From Prorocentrum cordatum (Eukaryota; Sar; Dinophyceae; Prorocentrales; Prorocentraceae), in contig CAUYUJ010003591.1 in NCBI GenBank assembly GCA_963575745.1, positions 1 through 64,000 on the forward strand: 64,000 nt of DNA. Reading direction: 5' to 3'. Both the position numbers and the translations under genes were made by a program. Under the pieces are notes generated by a model. It searched no databases and was not told the origin of the DNA. It saw nothing but the letters and a program-made list of their open reading frames with translations. The first letter of the stretch is position 1; each line of letters opens with the position of its first letter. Below are positions 32,701-42,933 of the stretch, piece after piece.

Positions 32701-34044
32701 GTCAAGTGCTGCGCAACGGAGACGTGTAACAAGTTGTGCATTACGCTCACGCTCAGCAGAACATGTCATGGTACGTACTGTGTGTGCCTGCACCTCCTCC
32801 TCCCAGGCCTCCCTGTCCTCCGTGACAATACCATCCACCTTCAATTTACGAACTCTCGTCCTCTTCCCCCTCCTAGTCGGTGCTACTGAATATTCAGCTT
32901 TCTGTCGATTGTATTCGTCTTGCAATGGTCGGAGTTGCCGTCTAAGTTCACGCTGTACTTGCCGATTGCCTTTATGTTCACGAACTTGCTTTTCAAGTAG
33001 GGCGTGCTGTGGGGTCCTCGCAGGGGGTGACCTCTGGTGTCCAGGAGTACTCAGCAGGGGCAGGGCGTGATCACGAATTGTTCTTGCCATCTCCTCTGGG
33101 CCTACTACAGGCACCTGGATATCCACCAAAGCTCGAAACATATCCTCCTCCCTATGGCTCTCGAACTGCTTATGGGCACTATGATGCCTAGGTGCAGGAC
33201 GATAACGTGATGTAGGCTTCGCTGCAACATTCATCTCAACACGAACGAGAGCATGGTCGCTGAATCGGCTGTCGTGAGCCTCATACAACATGTCCACTCT
33301 ACCGTCTACAATCATGTCAGACCAACTGGTGGGCACCATGATATAATCAAGCACACGGGGAGCCGTCTGCCTGCCTAAAGGTTCAAAAGTAGGCATCCTC
33401 CGAGTCCCTAGTGTATTTGTCGCGCAGAGCCGCATCCGCTGCATGAAGCCCTCCATCTCCTCCCTCATGTGATCTTCCCTCCACCTCCTCTGTTCATGAT
33501 CCCCCTTCACACCATACCCTCTATGCATAGCAATGGACAGAGCTTGGCCTGTGTGGATCCCGAACCTGGTCTCCAGTCCAGGCGTCAACTCCACTTGGCA
33601 GTCCCCCGCCAGCACAAGTCTGTAGTCGGACCCATTCTTCGAACAAAAGTGTGCAAACGTCTGCCTTATATAACTAAGCATATTCTTCTGAACATCAAGT
33701 GCATCATCACGATCGCAGTGCGGGAAATACGCCGACACCAAGAAAACACACGGACGCCTAAACGCAAGTATTGAAATACGGTCTGTTGAAAAACTGGCTT
33801 TGATATTATGACGTTGTTGCCCTCTGATCACAACGCCAGCCTGCTTGCAAGTAGAGAGATAAGATTCCCATCCCAACTTTCTAAAACTGATCGAATTATG
33901 TGAGAGGTTCTGGCACTCCTGCAGACACACGATATTTACCCCAAGTGTCGACAGCAGGCGCATGCAACTAAATCCCCTGTCCTGACTCTTGCCGATCTTG
34001 TTCACATTCAAAGTCCCAAGCTGCATAAGTAGGGAGTCAGGCAA
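29701..34044 (-). CDS. LINE ORF2: EEP endonuclease, divergent RT, permuted RNase H
   Basis: 1447 residues. EEP nuclease at about 1-275: LNVN at 12-15, LQE at 41-43, GDCQ at 147-150 (usually GDxN), LDYI at 232-235, SDH at 262-264. RT at about 460-760: SGKACGPDGVSIELLK, motif A ADIARAFD (604-611), motif B RTGGTESP (663-670) and motif C WADN (714-717, usually YADD). A basic, low-complexity linker spans about 920-1100. The C-terminus carries RNase H signatures in unusual order: KGDSLLVNNWLTGRW (D1259), HEFREDNTRADELTHLA (H1310, N1316, D1320), GGYDGG (D1356) and TDAELSAAEAL (E1425). A CNKCISC cluster (1381-1387) sits between the last two. It should nick DNA and copy its own RNA at the target. The uninterrupted length suggests selection despite the unusual residues. 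Confidence 0.9.
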   Translation of the reverse strand: MPDSLLMQLGTLNVNKIGKSQDRGFSCMRLLSTLGVNIVCLQECQNLSHNSISFRKLGWESYLSTCKQAGVVIRGQQRHNIKASFSTDRISILAFRRPCVFLVSAYFPHCDRDDALDVQKNMLSYIRQTFAHFCSKNGSDYRLVLAGDCQVELTPGLETRFGIHTGQALSIAMHRGYGVKGDHEQRRWREDHMREEMEGFMQRMRLCATNTLGTRRMPTFEPLGRQTAPRVLDYIMVPTSWSDMIVDGRVDMLYEAHDSRFSDHALVRVEMNVAAKPTSRYRPAPRHHSAHKQFESHREEDMFRALVDIQVPVVGPEEMARTIRDHALPLLSTPGHQRSPPARTPQHALLEKQVREHKGNRQVQRELRRQLRPLQDEYNRQKAEYSVAPTRRGKRTRVRKLKVDGIVTEDREAWEEEVQAHTVRTMTCSAERERNAQLVTRLRCAALDSQAVGPTLTPSVIYRARARLRSGKACGPDGVSIELLKALPWRSMRRITAVFQEIYSGRRRTPSSWCDVYLNLMPKMSNMESLDDTRNLIISNTLGKWYLTAVTILIEDRLALWKSKLGIYGFAGGRHTWEIAAALKGIAQHASIWGKDQSAHIASADIARAFDNVTLSMLARAMDKLEIPARLQYALIEPLAVTNCTIVFEGIQLDGVSWDKSLRTGGTESPLAFNIVVIAMWASVVASLDAQNIGYEIPDPHNPATYHTYNHALWADNLYLVGRNAKEIQKIVDVFTVALTDWGMSWKSSSLQILVCGTQDPAPILAQVGDQRVAFTPVESLSILGCVVCKSFLEGHEDLAHRLKCARGSFFAQISYFGCRSVPLKHKYRRYQAQVQSRLLYAGEMFTLDAEAVRTIHAFEGMCLLRMWCRRKPSSLTWGVWRPEMLHKVRQHFAEANFPSAVQMIAWKSWTMMRSIKEYILSDCHRRHVQRRQSASPEEAPSAWEHLRQRRQVLQEASGRKSWGSPECEGTPQAHVATFGADPEPSQKRVRFADAPSQSFTGAISQAVAESIALSDRLENVSQELARHVATQDASFNGQNLKRRRLQGLRQGFGGDSLSELEKTGTNGVASENIDSGSGSAALLPTLSLPGHDIDHCSPDNRAFVDSRRGLLMYNVEWTTRRDIMAECCRLHGNRTQASTIKRLRAGPERVGQRSWQYPYILTYGSCWWSSVETSYSSFLEMWQNLLCTYDKSKVFLYFVQNWKGTAAHYTPPEMGGDAERIPSEKDTQKLAKRLAIICERQTVWDIVSPGFGVEIKGDSLLVNNWLTGRWRCDNKQYQRRVDRCINVLDRAAGDLGIRSSGLGKDLYRHEFREDNTRADELTHLAREGHCFYNQYEYKFSFEDFLQPIACRGGYDGGVCSKGTGCGFWLQVGFINHRYDCNKCISCSPLPSSSPYSVSSNMPLVWRDVCEAAWCLEGATITDAELSAAEALTSAVVHLAQQILAAS

Positions 34045-34071
34045 CCCACTCTTAGGACCCGTTGAGCCCCG

Positions 34072-35466
34072 TCAACGACTTGAATTGAGAGCGGCCGTGA
34101 AATCATCATACGTGCATGTGATATTTGTATTGTGCTTAATCGTGTCATCCCATATGTCACGATGTACTTCCCAGTTGCCCGTCGCCATCTTGAATACAGC
34201 AACCTCCACCGGTCTGCGGCTCGCATCGGAAGGCTTCGACCAGATCGTACTCGTACCATTGCCCGACCCCGTCTCGGCCTTGATATCCATCGCTGGGTTA
34301 TTGCCTATCTTTTCACGCCATGTGCCGTAAAACCTCCCGCATGCCGCAATGTGATCCTTCTTCCATGGAGGTGCTTCCAAGCGAACTCTGACTGTTGCTG
34401 GGGTGGCTGTCATATTTGCGAACATGCTGGCCCGTGTGGGTGGGCTACGTGCCGTCTGCTGTGGCGTGCGGGTGTTGTCAGGCGTGAAGGCATCTTCGAG
34501 AAGTTGCTTGATCTCCCAGAAAACTGAATCTTCCGTGCACTTCATCTTCACCGAGCTCATCATCATGCGGCTGCCGTTCAAGCGTAGGGTTCCCATCGCA
34601 TCGAATCGACTATCGATCTCGTTGGGAAGTATTGACCTGATATTAGTAATGAGCTGAGCAGCATCCGAATCCCTCATCATCGACTGTGAACGCTGAAGTG
34701 TTGACCCATTCCATTGTGTCCATCCAGTGAGCTCGACAAAGCTACGATGCCAAGAGAGCCTCTGTCCTCCCCCACCTCCCAGAGGATTGGCACCAGGGCC
34801 GGTACCGAAACCTCCAGAGGTGGATGCGCTGGCAGTGCTTGGTGGATTCGAACGGAGATCCCTCATCTGACGCTCTAGGTCACTCATGCGTTTGTCCTGC
34901 ACCTCCTGATGGGTAGAAATGCGTGCGATATCAGCTTTCATCATTCCCTGCTCGGCTGCTGCTACCGCCTGACCTGCCATGATTTCTTTGTGAAAGTTTT
35001 GCATCCATCCAGGCGCCTCGCTCGCTGTGGACAAGCTGGCCGCCTTGGCTGCCTCAAGAGACTGGCGTGCCTGAGCAAGCGCATCTTGATATGCTCGTCC
35101 CTCCCCATCACGTCCCTCTGCCCCGCAATGACGAACCTGCCTCTGAAAATCCTCCCCCGCTCCCATGGCTGCATCCCTTCCTCCAGGCATGTTGGCAGCA
35201 ATATTGGCCATATCTTCAGAGTCTGGGAACCCCCACCTTTGAAGAAAAGCACGATCTTGTAGCACTTCACTTGCACGTTTGAAACTGTGGCGTGAAGTCC
35301 CGAAATATTGATCCAAATCAACAGAAGGTATGTCCAAGGAAGGACCCTGTCTACGATACCACTGTGATGTTGTCTCTCCCCAATGTTCGAGACCACACTG
35401 CCGACGAAAGACAACTTGTGAATCCCAGGAGTCTTCCGTCCTGAGTCGTCCAGATCGTACTCTCAC
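34072..35466 (-). CDS. LINE ORF1: probable coiled-coil RNA-binding protein
   Basis: 464 residues, 27 bp upstream of ORF2 on the same strand. Residues about 120-215 are heptad-like and charged (QDALAQARQSLEAAKAA, HQEVQDKRMSDLERQMRDL), fitting a coiled coil. A Gly/Ser-rich hinge (GGFGTGPGANPLGGGGG) follows. The second half (about 245-460) has alternating strand and helix character, for instance MTATPATVRVRLEAPPWKKD then a helix, resembling the coiled-coil plus RRM layout of L1-type ORF1 proteins. No zinc knuckle is seen. RNA-binding and assembly with ORF2 protein are inferred from position and architecture, not from a confident motif. Confidence 0.65.
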   Translation of the reverse strand: MRVRSGRLRTEDSWDSQVVFRRQCGLEHWGETTSQWYRRQGPSLDIPSVDLDQYFGTSRHSFKRASEVLQDRAFLQRWGFPDSEDMANIAANMPGGRDAAMGAGEDFQRQVRHCGAEGRDGEGRAYQDALAQARQSLEAAKAASLSTASEAPGWMQNFHKEIMAGQAVAAAEQGMMKADIARISTHQEVQDKRMSDLERQMRDLRSNPPSTASASTSGGFGTGPGANPLGGGGGQRLSWHRSFVELTGWTQWNGSTLQRSQSMMRDSDAAQLITNIRSILPNEIDSRFDAMGTLRLNGSRMMMSSVKMKCTEDSVFWEIKQLLEDAFTPDNTRTPQQTARSPPTRASMFANMTATPATVRVRLEAPPWKKDHIAACGRFYGTWREKIGNNPAMDIKAETGSGNGTSTIWSKPSDASRRPVEVAVFKMATGNWEVHRDIWDDTIKHNTNITCTYDDFTAALNSSR

Positions 35467-35584
35467 GATAACAATGAATCAATTATGCAAAGATGTACGG
35501 TACTCAGGCAAAACGACTCTGAGGCACCGTGTACAGTAAGTGGAACAAAGAACGCCTTACTGCACAATGCAGCTCGAGACGAGG

Positions 35585-35945
35585 GGGACCCCAGCGGTGA
35601 GACCAAGCCAAGCAGGAGGTAAGCTCTGCCCAACCTGGTCACCGCCGGGAACCTCGTAGAGCTCCTTCCACGCGTGAGAGTGCTCAGAGTCGAAAGAGAG
35701 AGCTTCTGGAGGCATTTCTCGAGAAATTAAACACTGATATATTGCATGTCGAGATCAAGTTGGTTCCTCCAAGTTTTTCGATAGTAATTGTGCGCCTACA
35801 GAGCTCATATTAAGACGCAGAGGCCCTCATAGTGGTTTACAGGTGCGAAAAATCTGCTTTCTCAAAATGAATTGTAAAATACCTTTCAATTTTTCGCAAA
35901 ACCACCCAAAAGTTATCACATTGTCCTTTCTGGCCGGGTTGGCCA
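35585..35945 (+). mobile_element. SINE-like element, family C, with loop insertion in hairpin
   Basis: The first arm is degraded (CCCAGCGGTGAGACC) and ~25 bp further from the second (CAACCTGGTCACCGCCGGGA) than usual. Body: GAGTGCTCAGAGTCGAAAGA, TTTTTCGATAGTAATTGTGC, GACGCAGAGGCCCTCATAG. Ends GGCCGGGTTGGCCA. Confidence 0.55.
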
Positions 35946-36285
35946 ACTGGGAACCGGCGGTAAGCCGTCAACCTGGTTACCGCCGGGAACCTCGTAGAGC
36001 TCTTTTCTTGCACGGCGATCGTTAGAACATATGAAGGAAGCTTCTCGAGCGAAAAACGAAAAACTCTGAAGATCACGTTTTTCTGTTTTTATCCAACGTC
36101 GGTTGCTCCAAGTGTTTTGATAGTAATACTACACCTACGGACCTGGAAATTTTGCTGGCAGACGCGGCATAACCCATTACAGGTGCGAAAAATCTGCTTT
36201 CTCAAAATGAATAGTCAAATATCTTTCAAATATTCCCAAAACCACCCAAAAGTTACCACTTGGTCCTTTCTGGCCGGGTCGACCA
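35946..36285 (+). mobile_element. SINE-like element, family B
   Basis: 340 bp. Starts ACTGGGAACCGGCGGTAAGC; second arm TTACCGCCGGGA; body TTTTGATAGTAATACTACAC and GACGCGGCATAACCCATTAC; ends CTGGCCGGGTCGACCA at the next terminus. Confidence 0.75.
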
Positions 36286-37489
36286 ACTGGGCGCCGGCGG
36301 TAAACCGTCAACCTTTCTGACCGCCGGGGACTCGTAGAGCTTCCTGACAATATAAAATGTCGAAAAAAATGCAGAGAACGTATAGTTTTTCAGCCCAAGC
36401 GATTTCAGACCTCTCGATGCAACAGCCGAACGCCCCCGATGCTTCTGCATTGTCGGAGACATCAGACGCGTCCGCCTGTCGCATTGAGAGGTCTGAACTA
36501 CTCGAGCTGGGTTTGTCAAACTATTCGTATTGTTCGAGTCATCTTGAGAGGTGCTGTCGATTTGCGCACGTAACTCGGGCTGTAGGCGAGCTACAGAGCT
36601 CGTAATCGATTCCTGTGATTACCAGCCCTGCAGCCCCCCTACAGCCTGAGTTGAGTGCAGAAAACCGACAGCACCTCTCAGGATGACTCGAACAATACGA
36701 ATAGTTTCGCGGACCTAGTTCGGGCAGCAGACCGAGTTCCGAGCTCTGGATTCGACAGGCAGACGCCCCTCATGTCTCCAAATCGATTTCTGTGACTACC
36801 GCACTATAGCCCCCCTACAGCCCGAGCTAAGTACAGAAAACCGACAGCACATCTCAGGATAACTCGAACAACACGAATAGTTTCGCGATTATAGATCGCG
36901 GAGCAGACCGAGTTCAGAGCTCTAGATGCAAAAGACGAACGAGACTGATCATTCTGGATCGGTTTCTGTAAGTATCGGCCTGTAGCTGTCATATAGCTCG
37001 AATTAAGTACAGAAAACCGAAAGCGTCTGTCAAGATCACTCGAATAATACGAATAGGTTTGCGGACCTAGCTCGGCTAGCAGACCGAGTTCAGACCTCTG
37101 AATGCAACAGACGAACGCGCCTGATCATTCTAAATCGATGAGGTGTGCTTACCAGCTCTGTAGCTGTCCTCTATCTCGAGTTAAGTCCAATATACCGACA
37201 GCGCGTATCAAGATGACTCGAAACGGTCGATTCCGCCAGGACGCTTTTTGGCAGTAAAAGGTACCCGATCGAGCTGAGATCAAGATGGCGAGCGGGAATG
37301 AGATCGAATATCACGGGAAAAAATACTAGAGCTCTAACGAATGGTTGAATTTCGAGAACAAAATTTTCAACCGACTAAAAGTCACCAAAATGTCAGTCGA
37401 TATTTTTCTTGCCAACTAGCTCTCCAGCGCGCCGGAATTACTCTTAAGCTTCCTGCAATATCTTGCTAAGGGAAGCTCTACGAGTTACT
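36286..37489 (+). mobile_element. Family A composite element
   Basis: Starts ACTGGGCGCCGGCGGTAAAC with GACCGCCGGGG as a mutated second arm. A short stretch (36455-36600) runs in the opposite orientation before the plus array resumes, so an internal inversion is likely. Ends GCCAACTAGCTCTCCAGCGC and CTAAGGGAAGCTCTACGAG. Confidence 0.7.
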
Positions 37490-37626
37490 AGCTCCACCCC
37501 GCGCCGGAATTCCTCTAGCTCATCGATGCCGTAGAGCTCTACGAGGTACTAGCTCCACCCCGCGCCGGAATTCCTCTAGCTCATCGATGCCGAAGAGCTC
37601 TACGAGGCACTCTTAAGCTTTCAGCA
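37490..37626 (+). repeat. Tandem end-module repeat
   Basis: Two near-identical ~70 bp copies of the module CTAGCTCCACCCCGCGCCGG ... GAGCTCTACGAGG, as at 24245-24380, ending CTTTCAGCA before the next insertion. Confidence 0.65.
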
Positions 37627-38738
37627 ACTGGGCGCCGGCGGTAAACCGTCAACCTTCCTTACCGCCGGGGGACTCGTAGAGCTTCCTGACAATATATAAT
37701 GTGGAAAAAAAATGCAGAGAACGAATAGTTCTTCAGCCCAAGCGATTTCAGACCTCTCGATACAACAGCCGGACGCCCCCGATGCTTCTCGAGTGTCTTC
37801 TTTGCGAGCTCTGAAGCTCTCCTACAGCCGGAGTTACGCGCGTAAATCGACAGCACCTCTCAAGATCACTCTAACAAAACGAATAGTTTGGCAACCCAGC
37901 TCGAGTATCAAACCGAGTTCAGACCTCTGAATGCGACAGGCGGACGCGTCTGATGTCTCTGAATCGACTCCTGTGATTACCAGCCCTGCAGCTCCCCTAC
38001 AGCCCGAGTTAAATGCAGAAAACCGACAGCACCTCTCAGGATGACTCAAACAATACAATAGTTTCGCGGATCTAGTCCGGGCAGCAGACCGAGTTCCGAC
38101 TGGATTCGACAGGCAGAAGCACCTCATGTCTTCAAATCAATTCCTGTGACCACCAGCACTGTAGCCCCCCCAGCCCGAGTTGAGTGCAGAAAAGCGAGAG
38201 CACTTCTCAAGATAATTCGAACACTACGAATAGTTTCGCGATTCTAGATCGGGCAGCAGACCGAATTCAGAGCTCTGGATTCAACAGACAAATGCGACTG
38301 ACGATTCTGAATCGGTTTCTGTAAGTGTCAGCTCTGTAGCTGTCCTATAGCTCGAGTTAAGTATAGAAACCGAGAGCGTCTGTCATAACGACTCGAATAA
38401 TACGAATAATGTGGCCTAGCTCGGCTATCAGACCGAGTTCAGACCTCTAGATTCAGCAGGCGAACGCGCTGCTTACCAGCTTTGCAGCTGTCCTAAACAG
38501 CGAGTTATGTTCAGAAAACTGTGATCGCGTGTCAAGATGACTTGAAACGGTCGATCCCGCCGACCTGCTTTTTGGCAGTAAAATATACCCGATCGAGCTG
38601 AGATCAAGATGGCGAGCGGAAATCAGATCTATTATGGGAAAAAATACCAGAGCTCAGACGAATTATTGAACTTCGTGCACCAAATTTTTAACCGACCGCT
38701 CTCCCCGGAACTTGGTAGCGTCCAAAACCCGGAGAGCA
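37627..38738 (+). mobile_element. Family A composite element
   Basis: Starts ACTGGGCGCCGGCGGTAAAC and GACAATATATAATGTGG. About five units. The family end is partly altered: ACGGTCGATCCCGCCGACCT is present, but the last part is replaced by GGAACTTGGTAGCGTCCAAA, CCCGGAGAGCA. Confidence 0.7.
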
Positions 38739-38984
38739 ACTGGCGCCGGCGGTGCACCGTCAACCTGGTCACCGCCGGGAACCTCGTACAGCTCCTTTCA
38801 CGCGTAGGAGTGCCTAGAATCGAAGCACAGATCTTCGCATTCTATTTCTCTCCAAATCTTCAGTTTCCAATTTTTCTACATCAATCTGAGCTCAGCTTTC
38901 TGGTTGCTCAGACCAACTTGTCGACAGAATCAGCTGAGAATTTGGAAGGCAACTTCTGTCAGGTTCCTGGTTTCGCTCAGGATA
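38739..38984 (+). mobile_element. SINE-like element, family C, short
   Basis: Starts ACTGGCGCCGGCGGTGCACC; second arm GGTCACCGCCGGGAACCTCG; GAGTGCCTAGAATCGAAGCA; ends TTTCGCTCAGGATA at the next terminus. Confidence 0.6.
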
Positions 38985-40504
38985 ACTGGGCGCCGGCGGT
39001 AAACCGTCAACCTTTGTTACCGCCGGGGAACTCGTAGAGCTTCCTGACAACATGTAATGTCAAGAAAATAACACAGAAAAAAAAGTTGTTCAGCCCAAGC
39101 AATTTCACGCCCCCGATGCTTGAGGATTGTCTTCTGCCGAGCTCGGTAGCTCTCCTACAGCCCGAGTTACGTGCGTAAATCGACAGCACCTCTCAAGATG
39201 ACTCGAACAATACTAATAGTTTGGCAAACCTAGCTCGAGTATCAGACCGAGTTCAGACCTCTGCCTACGCGTCTGATGTCTCTGAATCGATTCCTGTGAT
39301 TACCAGCCCTGCAGCCCCCCCTACAGCCCGAGCTAAGTGCAGGAAACCCACAGCACCTCTCAAGATGACTCGAACAAAACGAATAGTAACTCGTAGATCT
39401 TCCCTTAGCAAGTTATTGCTGGAAGCTTAAGAGTAATTCCGGCGCGCTGGAGAGCTAGCTGGCAAGAAAGATCTCGACGGACCTTTTGGTGACTTTTGGT
39501 CGGTTGAAAATTTTGTTCTCGAAATTCAACAACTCGTTTGAGCTCTAGTATTTCTTCCCATGATATTCGATCTTATTCACGCTCGCCATCCTGATCTCAG
39601 CTCGATCGGGTACCTTTTACTGCCAAAAAAACAGGCAGGCGGGATCGGCCGTTTCAAGTCATCTTGATACGCGATGGCGGCTTTCTGAACATAACTCGAG
39701 CTTCAGGACAGCTACAGAGCTGGTAAGCACAGCTAATCGATTCAGAATGATCAGGCGCGTTCGCCTGTTGAATCCAGAGGTCTGAACTCGGTCTGCTAGC
39801 CGAGCTAGGTCCGAAAACCTATTTGTATTATTCGAGTCATCTTAGCAGACACTCTCGGTTTTCTGTACTTAACTCGAGCTGTAGGGCAGCTACAGAGCTC
39901 ATAGTCACAGAAATCGATTGGGAATCATCAGGCGCGCTTGTCTGTTGAATCGAGAGCTCTGAACTCAGCCTGCTGCCCGAGCTAGGTTCGCGGAACTATT
40001 CGTATTATTCGAGTCATCTTGAGAACTGCTCTCGGTTTTCTGCACTTAACTCGGGCTTGGGGAGGGCTACAGTGCTGCTGGTCACAGAAATCGATTTCGA
40101 GACATCAGGCGCGTCCGTCTGTCGAACCCAGAGCTCGGAACTCGGTCTGCTGCTCGAACTAGGTCCGCGAAACTGTATTATCCGAGTCATCCTGAGAGGC
40201 GCTGTCGGAGTTCTGCACTCAACTCGGGCTTTAGGGGGGCTGCAGGGCTGGTAATCACAGGAGTCGATTCGCAGACATCAGACGCGTCCGCCTGTCGCAT
40301 TCAGAGGTCTGAACTGATTTTGATACTCGAGCTGGGTTGCCAAACTGTTCGTTTTTTTATTAGAGTCATCTTGAGAGGTCTGAAATCGCTTGGGCTGAAA
40401 AACTATTCGTTCTCTAGAATTTTTTCCCACCTTATATACGATCAGAAAGCTCTACGAGTCCCCCGGCGGTAACAAAGGTTGACGGTTTACCGCCGGCGCC
40501 CAGT
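38985..40504. mobile_element. Fold-back family A element, hairpin termini at both ends
   Basis: The left terminus ACTGGGCGCCGGCGGTAAAC is in plus orientation and the right terminus TACCGCCGGCGCCCAGT (to 40504) in minus. Plus-oriented units run to about 39390. From 39390 a minus-oriented element follows, beginning with the family end (GAGCTAGCTGGCAAG, CTTTTGGTCGGTTGAAAATT). The join lies inside a unit, suggesting insertion or recombination between two opposite copies. Confidence 0.7.
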
Positions 40505-40763
40505 TTTGAGAAACCAGATTTTTCGAACCTGCAGTGGGTTTTGCCGCGTCTGCCAGTCAAATTTTCAGGTCTGTAGGTGCAGTATTACTATCAAAAGACT
40601 TGGGGGAACCGACGTTGAGTAAAAGCAGAAAAACTTGATTTTTTCATTTTTTCTTTCTCGCTCCAAAAGCTTTCTCTCATTGTTCCGACGATCGCCGCGC
40701 AAGAAAAGAGCTCTACGAGGTTTCCGGCGGTAGCCAGGTTGACGGTTTACCGCCGGTCCCAGT
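40505..40763 (-). mobile_element. SINE-like element, family B, 5'-truncated
   Basis: Minus-oriented: terminus at 40744-40763 (TTTACCGCCGGTCCCAGT) with the second arm CCGGCGGTA. Body runs from GAAACCAGATTTTTCGAACC leftwards in reverse order. About 259 bp. Confidence 0.65.
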
Positions 40764-41680
40764 TTTGTTCTCGAAATTCAACCATTCGTTAGAGCTCTAC
40801 TATTTTTCCCGTGATATTCGATCTTATTTCCGCTCGCCATCTTGATCTCAGCTCGATCAGGTACTTTTTACTGCCAAAAAGCACACGGGCGGGATCGGCC
40901 GTTTCGAGTCATCTTGATACGCGGTGACGGCTTTCTCAAGATAACTCGAGCTACAGGACAGATACAGAGCTGATACGTACAGAATCTGATTCAGAATCAT
41001 CAGTGGCCGTTGTCTGTTGAATCCAGAGCTCTGAACTCGGTCTGCTGCCCGATCTAGAGACGCGAAACTATTCGTATTGTCCGAGTCATCTTGAGAGATG
41101 CTGTCGGTTCTCTGCACTTAACGGGCTGTAGGGGGGCTGCATGGCTGGCAATCACTCGAATCGATTCGGAGACATCAGGCCCGTCCGCCTTTCGAATCCA
41201 GAGCTCCGAACTCTGTCTGCTGCCCGAACTAGGTCCGCGAAACTATTCGTATTGTTCGAGTCATCCTGAGAGGTGCTGTCGGTTTCCTGCACTTAACTCG
41301 GGCTGTAGGGGGGCTGCAGGGCTGATAATCACAGGAATCGATTCAGAGACATCAGACGCGTCCGCCTGTCGCATGCAGAGGTCTGAACTCGGTCTGATAC
41401 TCGAGCTAGGTTGGCCAAACTATTCGTATTGTTCGAGTCATCTTGAGAGTTGCTGTCGATTTACGCACGTAACTCGGGCTGTAGGAAAGCTACAGAGCTC
41501 GTACAGGAGAGAATCCAGAAGCATCGGGGGCGTTCGGCTGTTGCATCCGAGAGGACTGAAATTGCTTGGGCTAAAAAACTATTTTTTCTGTGTAACTTTT
41601 TTCAACATTATATGTTGTCAGGAAGCTCTACGAGTCCCCCGGCGGTAACAAAGGTTGACGGTTTACCGCCGGCGCCCAGT
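40764..41680 (-). mobile_element. Family A composite element
   Basis: Minus-oriented. It begins with the family end (TTTGTTCTCGAAATTCAACC) directly against the preceding terminus and ends CGGTTTACCGCCGGCGCCCA, GT at 41680. Unit anchors at 41254 and 41431 are 177 bp apart. A 185-codon plus-strand frame here is a periodic artefact. Confidence 0.75.
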
Positions 41681-42933
41681 TGCTGGAAGCTGAAGAGTAA
41701 TTCCGGGGCACTGGAGAGCTAGTAACTCGTAGAGCTTCCCTTAGCAAGCTGTTGCTGGAAGCTTGAGAGTAATTCCGGGGCGCTGGAGAGCTAGTTGGCA
41801 AGGAAAAATCTCGACGGACCTTTTGCTGACTTTTGGTCGGTTGAAAATTTTGTTCTCGAAATTCAACCATTCGTTAGAGCTCTAATATTTTTTCTGACCA
41901 TATTCGATATTATTGCCGCTCCCCTTCTTAATCTCAGCTCGATCTGGTAAATATTTCTGCAAAAAAGCATCGCGGCGGGATCGGCTGTTTCGAGTCATCT
42001 TGATACGTGTTGTCTGTATTTTGTACTTAACTCGAGCTGTAGGGCAGCTACAGAGCTCATTCTCACAGAAATCGATTGCGAATCATCGGGCGCGTTCGTC
42101 TGTTCCATCTAGAGGTCTGAACTCGGTCTGCTGCCCGAGCCAGGTTCGCGAAACTATTTATGTTCTTGGAGTCATCTTGAGAGGTGCTGACAGTTTTCTG
42201 CACTTAACTCGGGCTGTAGGGGGGCTACAGGGCTCGTACTCACAGGAATCGATTCGGAGACATCAGGTGCGTCCGCATGCCGGATCCAGAGCTCGGAACT
42301 CGGTCTGCTGCCCGAGCTAGGTTCGCAAAACTATTCGTATTCGTCCAGTCATCTTGAGAGGTGCTGTTCCTTTTCTGCAGTTAACTCGAGCTGTAAGGGG
42401 GCTACAGGGCTGGTAATCACTGGAATCGATTCGGAGACATCAGGCGCGTCCACCTGTCGCATTCAGAGCCCTGAACTCGACCTGCTGCCCGAGCTAGGTC
42501 CGCGAAACTATTCATATTGTTCGAGTCATCTTCAGAGGAGCTGTCGGTTTTCTGCACTTAACTCGGGCTGTAAGGGGGCTGCAGGGCTGGTTATCACAGG
42601 AATCGATTCAGAGACATCAGACGCGTCCGCCTGTTGTATTCAGATGTCTGAACTGGGTCTGATACTCGAGCTATATTCGCGACACTATTTGTATTGTTCG
42701 AGTGATCTTGAGAGGTGTTGTCGATCTACGCACGGAGAGCTACGAAGCTCGTGCGCAGAGAAAACGATCCAGAAGCATGAGGGGCGCTTGGCTGTTGCAT
42801 CGAGAGGTCTGAAATCGTTTAGGCTGAAAAACTATTCGTTCTCTGCAACTCTTTCCGACATTATATATGCTTTGGAAGCTCTACGAGTCCCCCGGCGGTA
42901 AGGAAGGTTGACGGTTTTCCGCCGGCGCCCAGT
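41681..42933 (-). mobile_element. Family A composite element with end modules
   Basis: Minus-oriented. Two copies of the module CTCGTAGAGCTTCCCTTAGC and GAGTAATTCCGGGGCGCTGG lie at 41681-41800. Then comes the family end, about five units, and the terminus TTTTCCGCCGGCGCCCAGT at 42933. Confidence 0.75.

Larger units (their letters stand above)
29637..35584 (-). mobile_element. Apparently intact two-ORF LINE (non-LTR retrotransposon)
   Basis: About 5.9 kb, minus strand: a short 5' region, ORF1 (464 codons), a 27 bp gap, ORF2 (1447 codons), and a 3' region of only ~64 bp ending in the terminus shared with the SINE-like families. Both ORFs are uninterrupted, unlike the copies at 10.5-16.1 kb, so this copy may be young. 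The 3' side abuts a family B element and the 5' side a family C element at about 35585. No poly(A) or microsatellite tail is seen. Target-site duplications could not be resolved because both flanks are repeats. Confidence 0.9.
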
